The translations under genes and the position numbers were made by a program. DNA of 64,000 bases, from the NCBI GenBank assembly GCA_040387375.1, contig JAZKDW010000024.1, positions 62,001 through 126,000 on the forward strand, in the 5' to 3' direction. Shown here piece after piece: positions 8,871 to 18,251 of this stretch; position 1 is the first letter of the stretch; each line of letters opens with the position of its first letter. This DNA is from JAZKDW01 sp040387375. GTDB taxonomy: Bacteria; Pseudomonadota; Gammaproteobacteria; Burkholderiales; Burkholderiaceae_D. Under the pieces are notes generated by a model that was not told where the DNA came from, did no database searches, and saw only the letters and a program-made list of their open reading frames with translations.

Positions 8871-11800
8871 ATGGCTGGATTAGATGGAGTACTGATTGCC
8901 GGCAACAGTATTGGCTTGAGCCTCAGCCCAACCGTTGCTGCGCTCACGAACCCATCCCGCAATAACCCAAGTCAATCCGCCCAGGGCCGCAACGGCGAAC
9001 TCGTTTTCGTCAATTTGTCCAACGGCAACCTGGTATTGCAGGACGGGGATAGTGTCCTGGTTGGCGCCGGACCGGATACCCTGGTTACCCGCACCTACAA
9101 CAGCCAGGGCCGGTTTGACGATGACAATGGCGACAACTGGCGCATCGGCCTGTACCAGTCCGCGGTACTGCGCGGCATGGCCAACCAGGCGGGCAGCAGC
9201 ATCGTGCGCACCGGCGGCGACGGCGCGAGCGCGACCTATCAGTTCGACGCCGCGGGACAACGCTACATCAGCAGCGCCGGCAGCGGTCCCCGCGATCAAT
9301 TCACGATCGATGGCAGCGGCCGGCTGCTCTGGACCAACGGCGACGACGGCCTGCTCGAAACCTACGAAGCCGGCAGCGCGGGACGGCTGCTGTCGAGCGC
9401 CGATCGCAGCGGCAATCGCCTCGACTACAGTTACGGCGCCAATGGACTGCTGAGCAAGGTCGTCAATCAACGCAGCGACGGCCAGGGCGAAGCGACGTTT
9501 CTCGATTATTTGCAAAACCAGCTGGTCCAGATCCGCACCGTCGTCTCCAATGCCGGCGTCACAAGCAGCCAGACGCGCGTGCGTTACCAATATGACGGCG
9601 CTAACCGCCTGTCCACCGCCATCATCGACCTGACCCCCGCCGACGGCGACATCAGCGACGCCAGCATCTACGAGACCCGTTATGCCTATGACGGAACCAG
9701 CAAGCGCATCGCGCGCATTACGCAAAGCGACGGCACCAGCCTGAGCGTCACCTATGTCCAGACCGGGCCGGGTGCCGACTACCGCGTTGCCAGCGTCACC
9801 GACGGCCTCGGCCACACCACGTCTTACACCTACGATCTCCCGAACAGACGCAGCACGGTTGCCGATCCTCTGGGAAAAACGACTACTTATGCATACGACA
9901 GCGCGGGTCAGCTCACCCGCATTACCGGCCCGGCAATCGATGGTTTTGCCGAGACCACGCAGTTTGTTTACAACACACAGGGCGATGTAACCCGCATCAT
10001 CGATGCCGCAGGCAACAGCATCGATCTGGAATACGACGCGCAAGGCAACCAGATCCTGCAATCCGACAGCGCCGGCAATCGACTCACGCGCCGCTACGAT
10101 GCGGGCAACCAGCTCATCGCCGAATCGATTTCGAACGGATCCGGCGCCAAAGCCACAACGTTTTACGTCCAGGACGCGGGTCAGCGTTACCTGCTGCGCT
10201 TCGTGATCAGTCCCGAAGGCCGCGTCACCGAATACCGCTACAACTCCCTCGGCCAGCGCACCAGCAGCATCCGGTATGTCGACAGCCTGTATCCGCTGGC
10301 AACGCTCGCCGCCGGCGCGATGCCGGAGGAGGCCGGGATGGCTCGCTGGGTAGCTGAATCGGCCAACCGCGCGCGCAGCCAGCGCAGCGACATGGACTAC
10401 GACTTCCGGGGCCAGCTATCGCGCCTGACCGAGTATGCCTTTGTCGATGCCGGCGGCAATGGCGTGGCCGATGGCAGTCAGGGCATCACCCAATACGTCC
10501 ATGACGCATCCGGACAGCTGCTGAAAACCATTGCCCAGGATGCGGTCCAGCTATTCGTGTACGACGGTCTGGGCCGCCTGGTGGCGGGCACCGATGCATT
10601 CGGCGCCATCACCACCACCCGGTATGACGACGCCAGCAACAAGACCACCGTCACGCTCGCCAACGGCCTGACCAGGACCCGGTCCTACGACCGCGCCGGG
10701 CGGCTCATCGGCGTGTCCGACGCTGGTGGCGCGGCCGTGAATCTCGGTCAGACCCGATATGTGTACGACGCCGGCAACCGCCTGCACATGACGCAGGATG
10801 CAACGGGTGTCCGAAACTGGATCCTGTACGACGAACGCGGCCGCAAGATCGCGGAGATCGATGGCGACGGCAGCCTGATCGAAACCCGCTACACCCCTGG
10901 CGGTCAGGTCAGCCGCACCATCGCCTGGGCCGGCGCCGTCGATCTTTCGCTGCTGGTCGATGCCAATGGCCAGCCGGCCTATCCGGCACTGGCAGCGCTG
11001 CGGCCGGCCGCCTCCGCGCTCGACCGCTCGACCCGGTTTGCCTACGATGCGAGCGGACGCCTGGTCCAGACCGTCGACGCCAATGGTGCGGTCACCGAAA
11101 CGAGTTACGACAGCGCCTCCCGTGTGCAGGCGGTGACGCGCCGGTCCAACCGGGCCGATACCGCTGCACTGGCCGCTGCCTCCGTGACCGTCGCCGCCAG
11201 CGCCGGCGACCGCGTCACGCGCAATTTCCATGATCGCGACGGCCTGCTGCGCGCCACACTTGACGGCGCCGGGGCCTTGATCGAATACCGTTATGACAGT
11301 GCGGCGCAATTGATCCAGCGCATCGCTTATGCGACGCCGGTCGGCGACACCTTGCGTGCCACCGCAACACTCGAACAACTGCTGGCAGCCCCTGTCGCCA
11401 GCGCCGACGATGCGCGTACCACCTGGCTGCGCAACAGCCGCGGACTGGTCGCCGGTGAAATCGATGCCGAAGGTTTTCTGACCGAAAACGTCTACGACAA
11501 CCGGGGTCAGCTCAGCCGGCAGGTCCGTTATGCCATCCGCGTCAGCGTCCCTGTCGATCCCGCCAGCACCATTGCGGGCATGCGGCCGGCCGCCAGCGCC
11601 GGCGACCGCGGCAGCAGCTGGCGTTACGATGCGATGCAGCGTGTGATCGAGGAAACCGACGCCGAAGGCACCGTCACCCAAAACCGCTACGACCTGTCCG
11701 GACGGCTGGTGACAACCAGCCGCGCCGCCGGCACAGCGGAAGTGCGCTCCCTTGCCGCACGCTATGACCTGCAGGGCCGGCTCACCGGCGAACTCACTGC

Positions 11801-14800
11801 CGAAGGCGCCCGTCTCCTGAGCGGCGACCTGAATCAGACGCAAATCGACAATGTCTGGAACCAGCATGCGTTGACACACCGCTACGACCTGGCCGGCCGG
11901 CGCATGTCGACCACCGACCAGCTTGGCAATCGAACCCTGTATTACCACGACGCCGATGGCCGGCTCACGCACACCATCAATGCGCTAGGCGAGGTGAGCG
12001 AGGAGCAGTACAACACGCTGGGCCAGCAAAGCGGCAGCGTGTTGTACGGCCAGCGCATTGCACAGGCCGTGCTGGCCGGATTGAACGGCGGCCTGGCCGA
12101 TGCCGCGCTCGGCATCGTACTGAACGCCATACGCAACAGCGATGCCGATATCCGGATAAGTCATGGCTACGACCTTGGCGGCAGGCTCGAGCACAGCGTC
12201 GATGCAATGGGTCACATGATCCGCTACGTCAACAACACATTCGGTGAGCGCGTCAGCCGCAGCGAGACCATCGATGCCGGCGGCAGCACAAGCACCGTCA
12301 CGCAAAACACGTCCTACGACCGGCGTGGCCTGGTCCTCGCCACCAGCGAGGGCGGCGCCGTGCGCTCGATGCAATACGACAGCTTCGGGCGTCTCATTCG
12401 CAGCGTCGATGCCAACGGCAACGTGCGCAGCCAGCAATACGACCGCCTTGGCCGCGTAGTGCAAACCACCGACCCCACCGATGCCCGCCGCTTCACCAGC
12501 TGGGACGCCTTCGGGCGTGTGCTGACCCAAACCGATGCGCTCGGCAATGTGACACGCACCGAGTACAACAGCGCCACGCGCAGCACTACTGTCACGACAC
12601 CCGAAGGCATAACGGTCACCACCATCCGCAACCGCCATGGCGAAACGCAGTCGGTGCGCGATGGCCGCGGCAACGTCACTCAATTCAGTTATGACGCCAA
12701 TGGCGCGCTGCTCGGCACCACGGCTGCCGGCAACGCCATGTCCAGGCGCTACGACCGCGCCGGGCAGTTGATCGAAACGATCGATGCAAACGGCAACGTG
12801 GTGGTGCTCAGCTACGACGCCGCCAGGCGCGTGCTTGCGCGCACGGTCGCTCCGGGCAGCCTGAATCTGACCACCCGCTATCAATACGATGCCCAGGGCC
12901 GGCAGACCGGCGTGACCGACGCCAACGGCACACTGACGCAAATGGTCTACGACCGTAACAGCCGCCTGACCCGTCAGATCGTCGACCCCGGCGGCCTGGC
13001 GCTGACGACCATCTGGACTTACGATCAGCGCGGCCAGATGATCAGCGTCACCGATCCCAACGGCGGATTGACGCAATATCTCTATGACAGGCTTGGCCGC
13101 CGCACCGAAGAGCGGGTCGACCCCAAGGGCCTCAACCTGACGACACGCCATGCCTATGACGGCAACGGCAATGTCATTACCCGCACCGATGCCAACGGCA
13201 ATGTCACCCGCTTCGCGCATGACACCAACAACCGTCTTGTCTTCACGCTCGATGCGCTCGGCACCCTGCGCCACATCGTCTACGACGCGGAAGGCCGCAC
13301 CATCAAGACGGTCGCTTATGCAAGGCCACTCGATACGGCCGCGATGGGCGGCGATTTTACCCTCGACCGGATCCGGCAGGCGCTGGCAAGCAGCGCCGGT
13401 GACGTGATCGAACACCGCGTGCTGGACCGCGACGGCCGCATCACTGCGACGGTCAATGCGCTGGGCGAAGTGGTGGGTTTCAGTTACGACGCCGGCGGCA
13501 ATGTGATTGAACGAACCGGCCATGCCAATCGTATTGTCCTCGCCGACTGGATCGTTGGCACCACACCCCGGCCTGTCGCCGATCCCGCGCATGACCAGCG
13601 CCAGCGCACCGTGTACGATGCATTGGGCCGCGCCGTTTATACGATCGATGGCGCGGGCGCCGTGGTGGCGCAAGCTTACGACCGCAACGGCAATCTGATC
13701 GAGCGCATCGCCTGCGCCAGCGCCATCGATCCCGGTACCGCAGCAACGGCGCCCGCGCTGTCCGCCGCGATCCTGGCCGTGGCCGACCCCAGTCGCGACC
13801 TGCGCCAGCATCATGAATACGACGCCGCCAACCGCCTGATCCGTAGCCTCGATGGCGCAGGCGCCGTCACGGAATTGCGCTACGACGGCAATGGCAACCT
13901 GACGCGGCAAATCCGGTACGCCACAGCGGTCGCTGCGAACGCACAGGCCAGCACGGTCGTCGCCAGCAGCGCCGACCGCATCACGGTCATGCAGTATGAC
14001 GCCGCCAATCGCCAGGTCCTGATCATCGACGCCGCCGGCGGCGTGACGCGCAGCGAATACGACCGCAACGGCAACCTGATCCGGCGCGTCGCATACGCAA
14101 AAGCCGCGAGCGCTCCGACCGCCGTCAGCGACCCCGTCAACATGGAAAGTCTTGCCAGCCTGCTGGCCGACGCCAGCCGCGACCGTGTGCAGCGTGTGGC
14201 TTATGACGCCGCAAACCACGCGATCATCACGGTCGATGCGCTCGGCGCCGTCACGGAGAACCAGTACGACGCCGCCGGCAACCTCACGCAAATCACGCGC
14301 CGGGCCATCGCGCTCGATGCGACGGACGGCATGCCGGCCGCCAGCGCCTCCGCACTGCGGGCAGGAATCCGCGCCGACGACGCCAATGACCGCATTACGC
14401 GCAGTGTTTTCGACGCCGCCAATCGGGCGGTCTATCGCATCGACCCGCTTGGCTACGTCAGCAAGAGCGACTACGACACATTCGGCCGCGTGACGGCACG
14501 CACCGAATACAGCCAGGCCCTGTCGAGCGTGTCCGCCAGCACCGCCGCGGCCATCGCCGGCGCGCTGGCGGCAAGTCCTCAGCGCGTAACGGCCAACACC
14601 TGGGACGCAGCCGGCCGCCTCATCAGCAGCACCGATGCGCTGCAATTCCGCGAAACACATGCCTACAATGCCCTCGGCGCCAGGATCAGTTTCACCAACA
14701 AGAATGGCGCTGTCTGGCAATACGACTACGACACATCCGGTCGCCTGACCCAGGAAACCTCGCCGCAAGTCGAGCTGACAAGCGTGATCACGAACGCCGC

Positions 14801-17800
14801 CGGCAGCCTGAATATCGACCGCTCCCGGTCCGGCAGCTTCGCGCTGGTCACGCGTTTCGATTACGACGCGCTCGGCAATTTGCTGGCGCGGCACGAAGCC
14901 GTCGGCCGCCCGGAAGCGCGGACCACGCGCTACGTTTACGACGCGCTCGGCCGCCAGATCAAGACCATCCATCCGGCGGTCGGCATCTACAATGCCGCCG
15001 CCGACAACCTGCTCACCAATGGCGCAACAGGCCTGGCCGCGCGCACCGAAAGCCTGCAGGTCCTGTACAGCCAGGTCAGCTACGACACGCTGGGCAACGC
15101 CGTCAGCAATCGGGACATCGCCGGCCTCATGAGTTACAAGGTTCATGACCGCCTGGGACAGGTCACTGAAGACATCGATGCGCTCGGTTTTGTCAACGCC
15201 ATGGTCCGCAACAGTTTTGGCGAAGTGATCGCCATGACGCGCCATGCGAGCGCGCTGGCGCCGGGCGTGCTGGCGGACCCGAACCTGAGCAGCGCCACCA
15301 TCCGCGCCGCGCTGAATGCGGCCGGCGCCGAGCGCCGCGCCGACCGCATTCTGCTGACCGAATACGACCGTGCCGGCCGAGAAATCCTGCGTACCGAACC
15401 GCAAGCGCTGTTGCTCGACCCGGACGGCCCGGCCAGCGGGCAATCGTTCACTGCTGGCCGGACCACGCATACCCTCTACAACGCCTTCGGCGACGTCATT
15501 CAGCTTGCGCAACTCAAGAACCCGCTCACGCGCGCCTGGACCGTCAGCACCAGCTATGTTGACCAGCGCGGCCAACAGATACTCCAGGTCGATGCCCTCG
15601 GCCATGCCATTGCCCAAAGTTTCGACGGCGCCGGCAATGTCTTGACACGCACCGCGTTCGCCACCGCGATCGCAAGCTGGAAGGGCACCCGGACCAGCAG
15701 CTCGGCCAGCACCTTCGCCAGCGCGGACGCTCCGCCGCCAGCCCCGGTAGCGGTGGCCGCAAAGGCGGACCGCAGCACGCTGTACGCCTACGACGCCAAC
15801 AACCGCCTGCTGTCGGAAACGCAGCGCGACGTCGCCATCGGCTCCGCCAGCAGTGCCATTGCCGGCGCCGTCAACCTGGTCACGCGCCACGCCTACGATG
15901 CGCTGGGCAATCAGACCACCCTGACCAACGCCGCCGGCGCCAGCGCCTACACCTGGTATGACGTTCTTGGCCGCATCGCCGCCCAGGCCGATGTCCAGCG
16001 CCTCAGTGTCGAGCGCACCGAGCTGTCGACCCCGCTGACAGAATTTCGCCGCGACGCCTACGGCAACATGGTGGTCAAGACCGAACGTGCGCTGGGCGCG
16101 ACCGGCGCGGTCGCCGCCACGGCCGCTCCGATTGCAGCGGCCAATGCCGCCGACCGCATCACGCTGATGCGCTACGACAGCCTGGACCGCGCCACGCAAA
16201 GCACCGATGCACGCGGCATCGGCCACTTCAATTCTTATGACGCGCAGGGCCGGATCGCCAAGGAATGGCAGCTCGTCACCGATGTCAACGGCGCGAAGCG
16301 CAGCGTGTTCCGCGTGCTGCAATTCGATGCCCTCGGCCGCAACACGGCCATCATCAGCGAGGCCGTCAGCGTCTACGACGCCGCTACCGGCAGCAGCCGC
16401 GAGGTCAATCCGACCGAGCGCCGCCGCTACGACGCGCACGGCAATCTCGTCCAGCGGACCGATGCCAATGGCCACAGCACCTGGACCTGGTACGACAGCG
16501 GAAACCGCAAGCTTGCCGAAGTCAACGCCGTGGGCATGCTCTCGACCTGGGCTTATGACAGCCGGGGTAACGCCGTACTGCAACGCATCCATGGCGAGGC
16601 CGTGCCTTTGCCGGCCGGCGCCAACGCCGCCATGCCCGTGCTTCCCGGAACGGACAATCTGCGCGAAACCCGCTTCCGCTACGACGCGCTTGACCAGTTG
16701 GTCGAAACACGCACCGCCGCGGCCATGACCGGCCGCTACAGCCAGGCCGTCAGCAGTTATGGCATCCGCATGGGCGCCATCGTCACCACGAACGAATACA
16801 ACAACTTCGGCCAGGTGGCGCGTTTCACCGACGGCAACGGTGGTCAGAGCACCACCTTCTTCAACACCCTCGGACAGACCATCCTCAGCATCGATGCCGA
16901 GGGTTACGGCGTGGCCCGGCAATATGACGCGCAGGGCAGGGTGGTGCGTGAAACGTGTTATGCGCAGCGTTACGGCAATCCCTACTCGGCCGATAGCGAT
17001 GCCCTGACCATCCTGGCCGCCTGGCCGGCAGGGCCGGACGATCGCATTACCACCACGGTCTACGATCAGGGGGGCAACAGCGTCCAGGAGTCCCGCCTTA
17101 ATGTGGACTACGCCAGTATCGAGGGCGCCGGCGCACTGACGCAGCGCAACGCAAGTGCGGTCACCGGCAAACGCGTCAATTTCGCCGGCGAGGTGGTGCA
17201 GCAAACCGATGCCAATGGCAACGTCGTCAATTTCCGGCGCGACGCAAGCGGCAATCAGCTCTCCCAGACCAATGCGTACTTCACCGATGCCAATGCCAGA
17301 TCGGTGCGTGTTGTCACCGAGCGTGTCTACGACGAACTGAACCAGGTCACGCGCAATATCGAGCGCGGCCTCGACGGCAGCACCGACAGCGATGACCTCA
17401 TCATGACTTCCCTGTACGGCGCCGGCCGCCGGCTGCTGCAAACCACCGACGCTCTGGGCCAGATAACGCGGTATGGTTACGACGCAGCCGGCAACCTGAG
17501 CGCCATCCTGCACGGCCGGAGTGACGCCGATGGCACGCTGCATGGTGAAGAGACCCGCATCGAATACGATGCCCGCGACCGGGAAGTGCGTCGCTGGACC
17601 GTCAGCGACGGTGTGCGCGGCACCGTGGACGAAATCCGCTACAACGTCCATGGCGAGGTCACCGGGCAACGCAGCCATGGCGGAACGGTTGCCCCGGCAG
17701 ACTGGCAACGCATCGCCCGCTACGACACGCTGGGCCGCGCCTGGCTGGCCACCGACGAACGCGGCCAGGACATCATCTATCTCTACGATGCGAACGGCAA

Positions 17801-18251
17801 CGCCACCTTGAAACTGGAGTCGCAAACGCTCGATCTGCGCATGCTGACGCTGACCGACATCCTTGGACAGCCCAACGTCATGCAGACGTTTACGGTGTAT
17901 GACCAGCGCAACCAGGTCGTCAACATCATCCAGCCCGCGATGAGCGCCAGCCGTCCGGTGGCCAACTTGCAGGCGTTTGCGCTCGATGTCGGTCAGCTCG
18001 GATCGCATACCGCGCAACTCGCGATCGGCGGCTCGGTGTGGGCAGCGTCCGGTGGCGGGCGTCGCGCTGGTGCCGACGCGCGGGGCGGGCAGTCCCGCGA
18101 TCAGCGGCACGCTGGCTGCATCAAGTACCTACACGTCGACGCTACTGCCCATGGTCAGCAGATTCATCAGCTCGTACTCGACCATCTTTTCCTTCAATTT
18201 TCCGGCCTTCGAACAGATCTTCGGCAATTACAACGTCAGGGTCGTTTTTGA
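8871..18251 (+). CDS. Giant RHS/YD-repeat protein, N-terminal part (frame ends after an apparent frameshift)
   Basis: About 3,060 residues of RHS sheath before the reading frame is lost near 18050; the remaining ~65 residues are out-of-frame. No signal peptide is seen. Residues 1-100 form an N-terminal plug-like part (NGELVFVNLSNGNLVLQDGD), and from about residue 105 YD repeats of the kind RYDxxGxLxxxxDxxG run almost without break. The middle part (13600-14620) has a longer period of roughly 60-70 residues. RBS ccggag precedes the ATG. RHS repeats wind into a hollow beta-cocoon that encloses a C-terminal toxin (family knowledge). Read with 17977-23949 this would be a single ~5,020-residue protein. 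Functional status is uncertain because of the break. Confidence 0.88.
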   Translation: MAGLDGVLIAGNSIGLSLSPTVAALTNPSRNNPSQSAQGRNGELVFVNLSNGNLVLQDGDSVLVGAGPDTLVTRTYNSQGRFDDDNGDNWRIGLYQSAVLRGMANQAGSSIVRTGGDGASATYQFDAAGQRYISSAGSGPRDQFTIDGSGRLLWTNGDDGLLETYEAGSAGRLLSSADRSGNRLDYSYGANGLLSKVVNQRSDGQGEATFLDYLQNQLVQIRTVVSNAGVTSSQTRVRYQYDGANRLSTAIIDLTPADGDISDASIYETRYAYDGTSKRIARITQSDGTSLSVTYVQTGPGADYRVASVTDGLGHTTSYTYDLPNRRSTVADPLGKTTTYAYDSAGQLTRITGPAIDGFAETTQFVYNTQGDVTRIIDAAGNSIDLEYDAQGNQILQSDSAGNRLTRRYDAGNQLIAESISNGSGAKATTFYVQDAGQRYLLRFVISPEGRVTEYRYNSLGQRTSSIRYVDSLYPLATLAAGAMPEEAGMARWVAESANRARSQRSDMDYDFRGQLSRLTEYAFVDAGGNGVADGSQGITQYVHDASGQLLKTIAQDAVQLFVYDGLGRLVAGTDAFGAITTTRYDDASNKTTVTLANGLTRTRSYDRAGRLIGVSDAGGAAVNLGQTRYVYDAGNRLHMTQDATGVRNWILYDERGRKIAEIDGDGSLIETRYTPGGQVSRTIAWAGAVDLSLLVDANGQPAYPALAALRPAASALDRSTRFAYDASGRLVQTVDANGAVTETSYDSASRVQAVTRRSNRADTAALAAASVTVAASAGDRVTRNFHDRDGLLRATLDGAGALIEYRYDSAAQLIQRIAYATPVGDTLRATATLEQLLAAPVASADDARTTWLRNSRGLVAGEIDAEGFLTENVYDNRGQLSRQVRYAIRVSVPVDPASTIAGMRPAASAGDRGSSWRYDAMQRVIEETDAEGTVTQNRYDLSGRLVTTSRAAGTAEVRSLAARYDLQGRLTGELTAEGARLLSGDLNQTQIDNVWNQHALTHRYDLAGRRMSTTDQLGNRTLYYHDADGRLTHTINALGEVSEEQYNTLGQQSGSVLYGQRIAQAVLAGLNGGLADAALGIVLNAIRNSDADIRISHGYDLGGRLEHSVDAMGHMIRYVNNTFGERVSRSETIDAGGSTSTVTQNTSYDRRGLVLATSEGGAVRSMQYDSFGRLIRSVDANGNVRSQQYDRLGRVVQTTDPTDARRFTSWDAFGRVLTQTDALGNVTRTEYNSATRSTTVTTPEGITVTTIRNRHGETQSVRDGRGNVTQFSYDANGALLGTTAAGNAMSRRYDRAGQLIETIDANGNVVVLSYDAARRVLARTVAPGSLNLTTRYQYDAQGRQTGVTDANGTLTQMVYDRNSRLTRQIVDPGGLALTTIWTYDQRGQMISVTDPNGGLTQYLYDRLGRRTEERVDPKGLNLTTRHAYDGNGNVITRTDANGNVTRFAHDTNNRLVFTLDALGTLRHIVYDAEGRTIKTVAYARPLDTAAMGGDFTLDRIRQALASSAGDVIEHRVLDRDGRITATVNALGEVVGFSYDAGGNVIERTGHANRIVLADWIVGTTPRPVADPAHDQRQRTVYDALGRAVYTIDGAGAVVAQAYDRNGNLIERIACASAIDPGTAATAPALSAAILAVADPSRDLRQHHEYDAANRLIRSLDGAGAVTELRYDGNGNLTRQIRYATAVAANAQASTVVASSADRITVMQYDAANRQVLIIDAAGGVTRSEYDRNGNLIRRVAYAKAASAPTAVSDPVNMESLASLLADASRDRVQRVAYDAANHAIITVDALGAVTENQYDAAGNLTQITRRAIALDATDGMPAASASALRAGIRADDANDRITRSVFDAANRAVYRIDPLGYVSKSDYDTFGRVTARTEYSQALSSVSASTAAAIAGALAASPQRVTANTWDAAGRLISSTDALQFRETHAYNALGARISFTNKNGAVWQYDYDTSGRLTQETSPQVELTSVITNAAGSLNIDRSRSGSFALVTRFDYDALGNLLARHEAVGRPEARTTRYVYDALGRQIKTIHPAVGIYNAAADNLLTNGATGLAARTESLQVLYSQVSYDTLGNAVSNRDIAGLMSYKVHDRLGQVTEDIDALGFVNAMVRNSFGEVIAMTRHASALAPGVLADPNLSSATIRAALNAAGAERRADRILLTEYDRAGREILRTEPQALLLDPDGPASGQSFTAGRTTHTLYNAFGDVIQLAQLKNPLTRAWTVSTSYVDQRGQQILQVDALGHAIAQSFDGAGNVLTRTAFATAIASWKGTRTSSSASTFASADAPPPAPVAVAAKADRSTLYAYDANNRLLSETQRDVAIGSASSAIAGAVNLVTRHAYDALGNQTTLTNAAGASAYTWYDVLGRIAAQADVQRLSVERTELSTPLTEFRRDAYGNMVVKTERALGATGAVAATAAPIAAANAADRITLMRYDSLDRATQSTDARGIGHFNSYDAQGRIAKEWQLVTDVNGAKRSVFRVLQFDALGRNTAIISEAVSVYDAATGSSREVNPTERRRYDAHGNLVQRTDANGHSTWTWYDSGNRKLAEVNAVGMLSTWAYDSRGNAVLQRIHGEAVPLPAGANAAMPVLPGTDNLRETRFRYDALDQLVETRTAAAMTGRYSQAVSSYGIRMGAIVTTNEYNNFGQVARFTDGNGGQSTTFFNTLGQTILSIDAEGYGVARQYDAQGRVVRETCYAQRYGNPYSADSDALTILAAWPAGPDDRITTTVYDQGGNSVQESRLNVDYASIEGAGALTQRNASAVTGKRVNFAGEVVQQTDANGNVVNFRRDASGNQLSQTNAYFTDANARSVRVVTERVYDELNQVTRNIERGLDGSTDSDDLIMTSLYGAGRRLLQTTDALGQITRYGYDAAGNLSAILHGRSDADGTLHGEETRIEYDARDREVRRWTVSDGVRGTVDEIRYNVHGEVTGQRSHGGTVAPADWQRIARYDTLGRAWLATDERGQDIIYLYDANGNATLKLESQTLDLRMLTLTDILGQPNVMQTFTVYDQRNQVVNIIQPAMSASRPVANLQAFALDVGQLGSHTAQLAIGGSVWAASGGGRRAGADARGGQSRDQRHAGCIKYLHVDATAHGQQIHQLVLDHLFLQFSGLRTDLRQLQRQGRF

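Noticed and set aside
11985..18110. 2,041-codon open frame on the minus strand, antisense to the RHS gene
   Set aside because: It has no domain or motif and is explained by codon bias of repeated YD sequence; the plus-strand frame carries clear RHS repeats.
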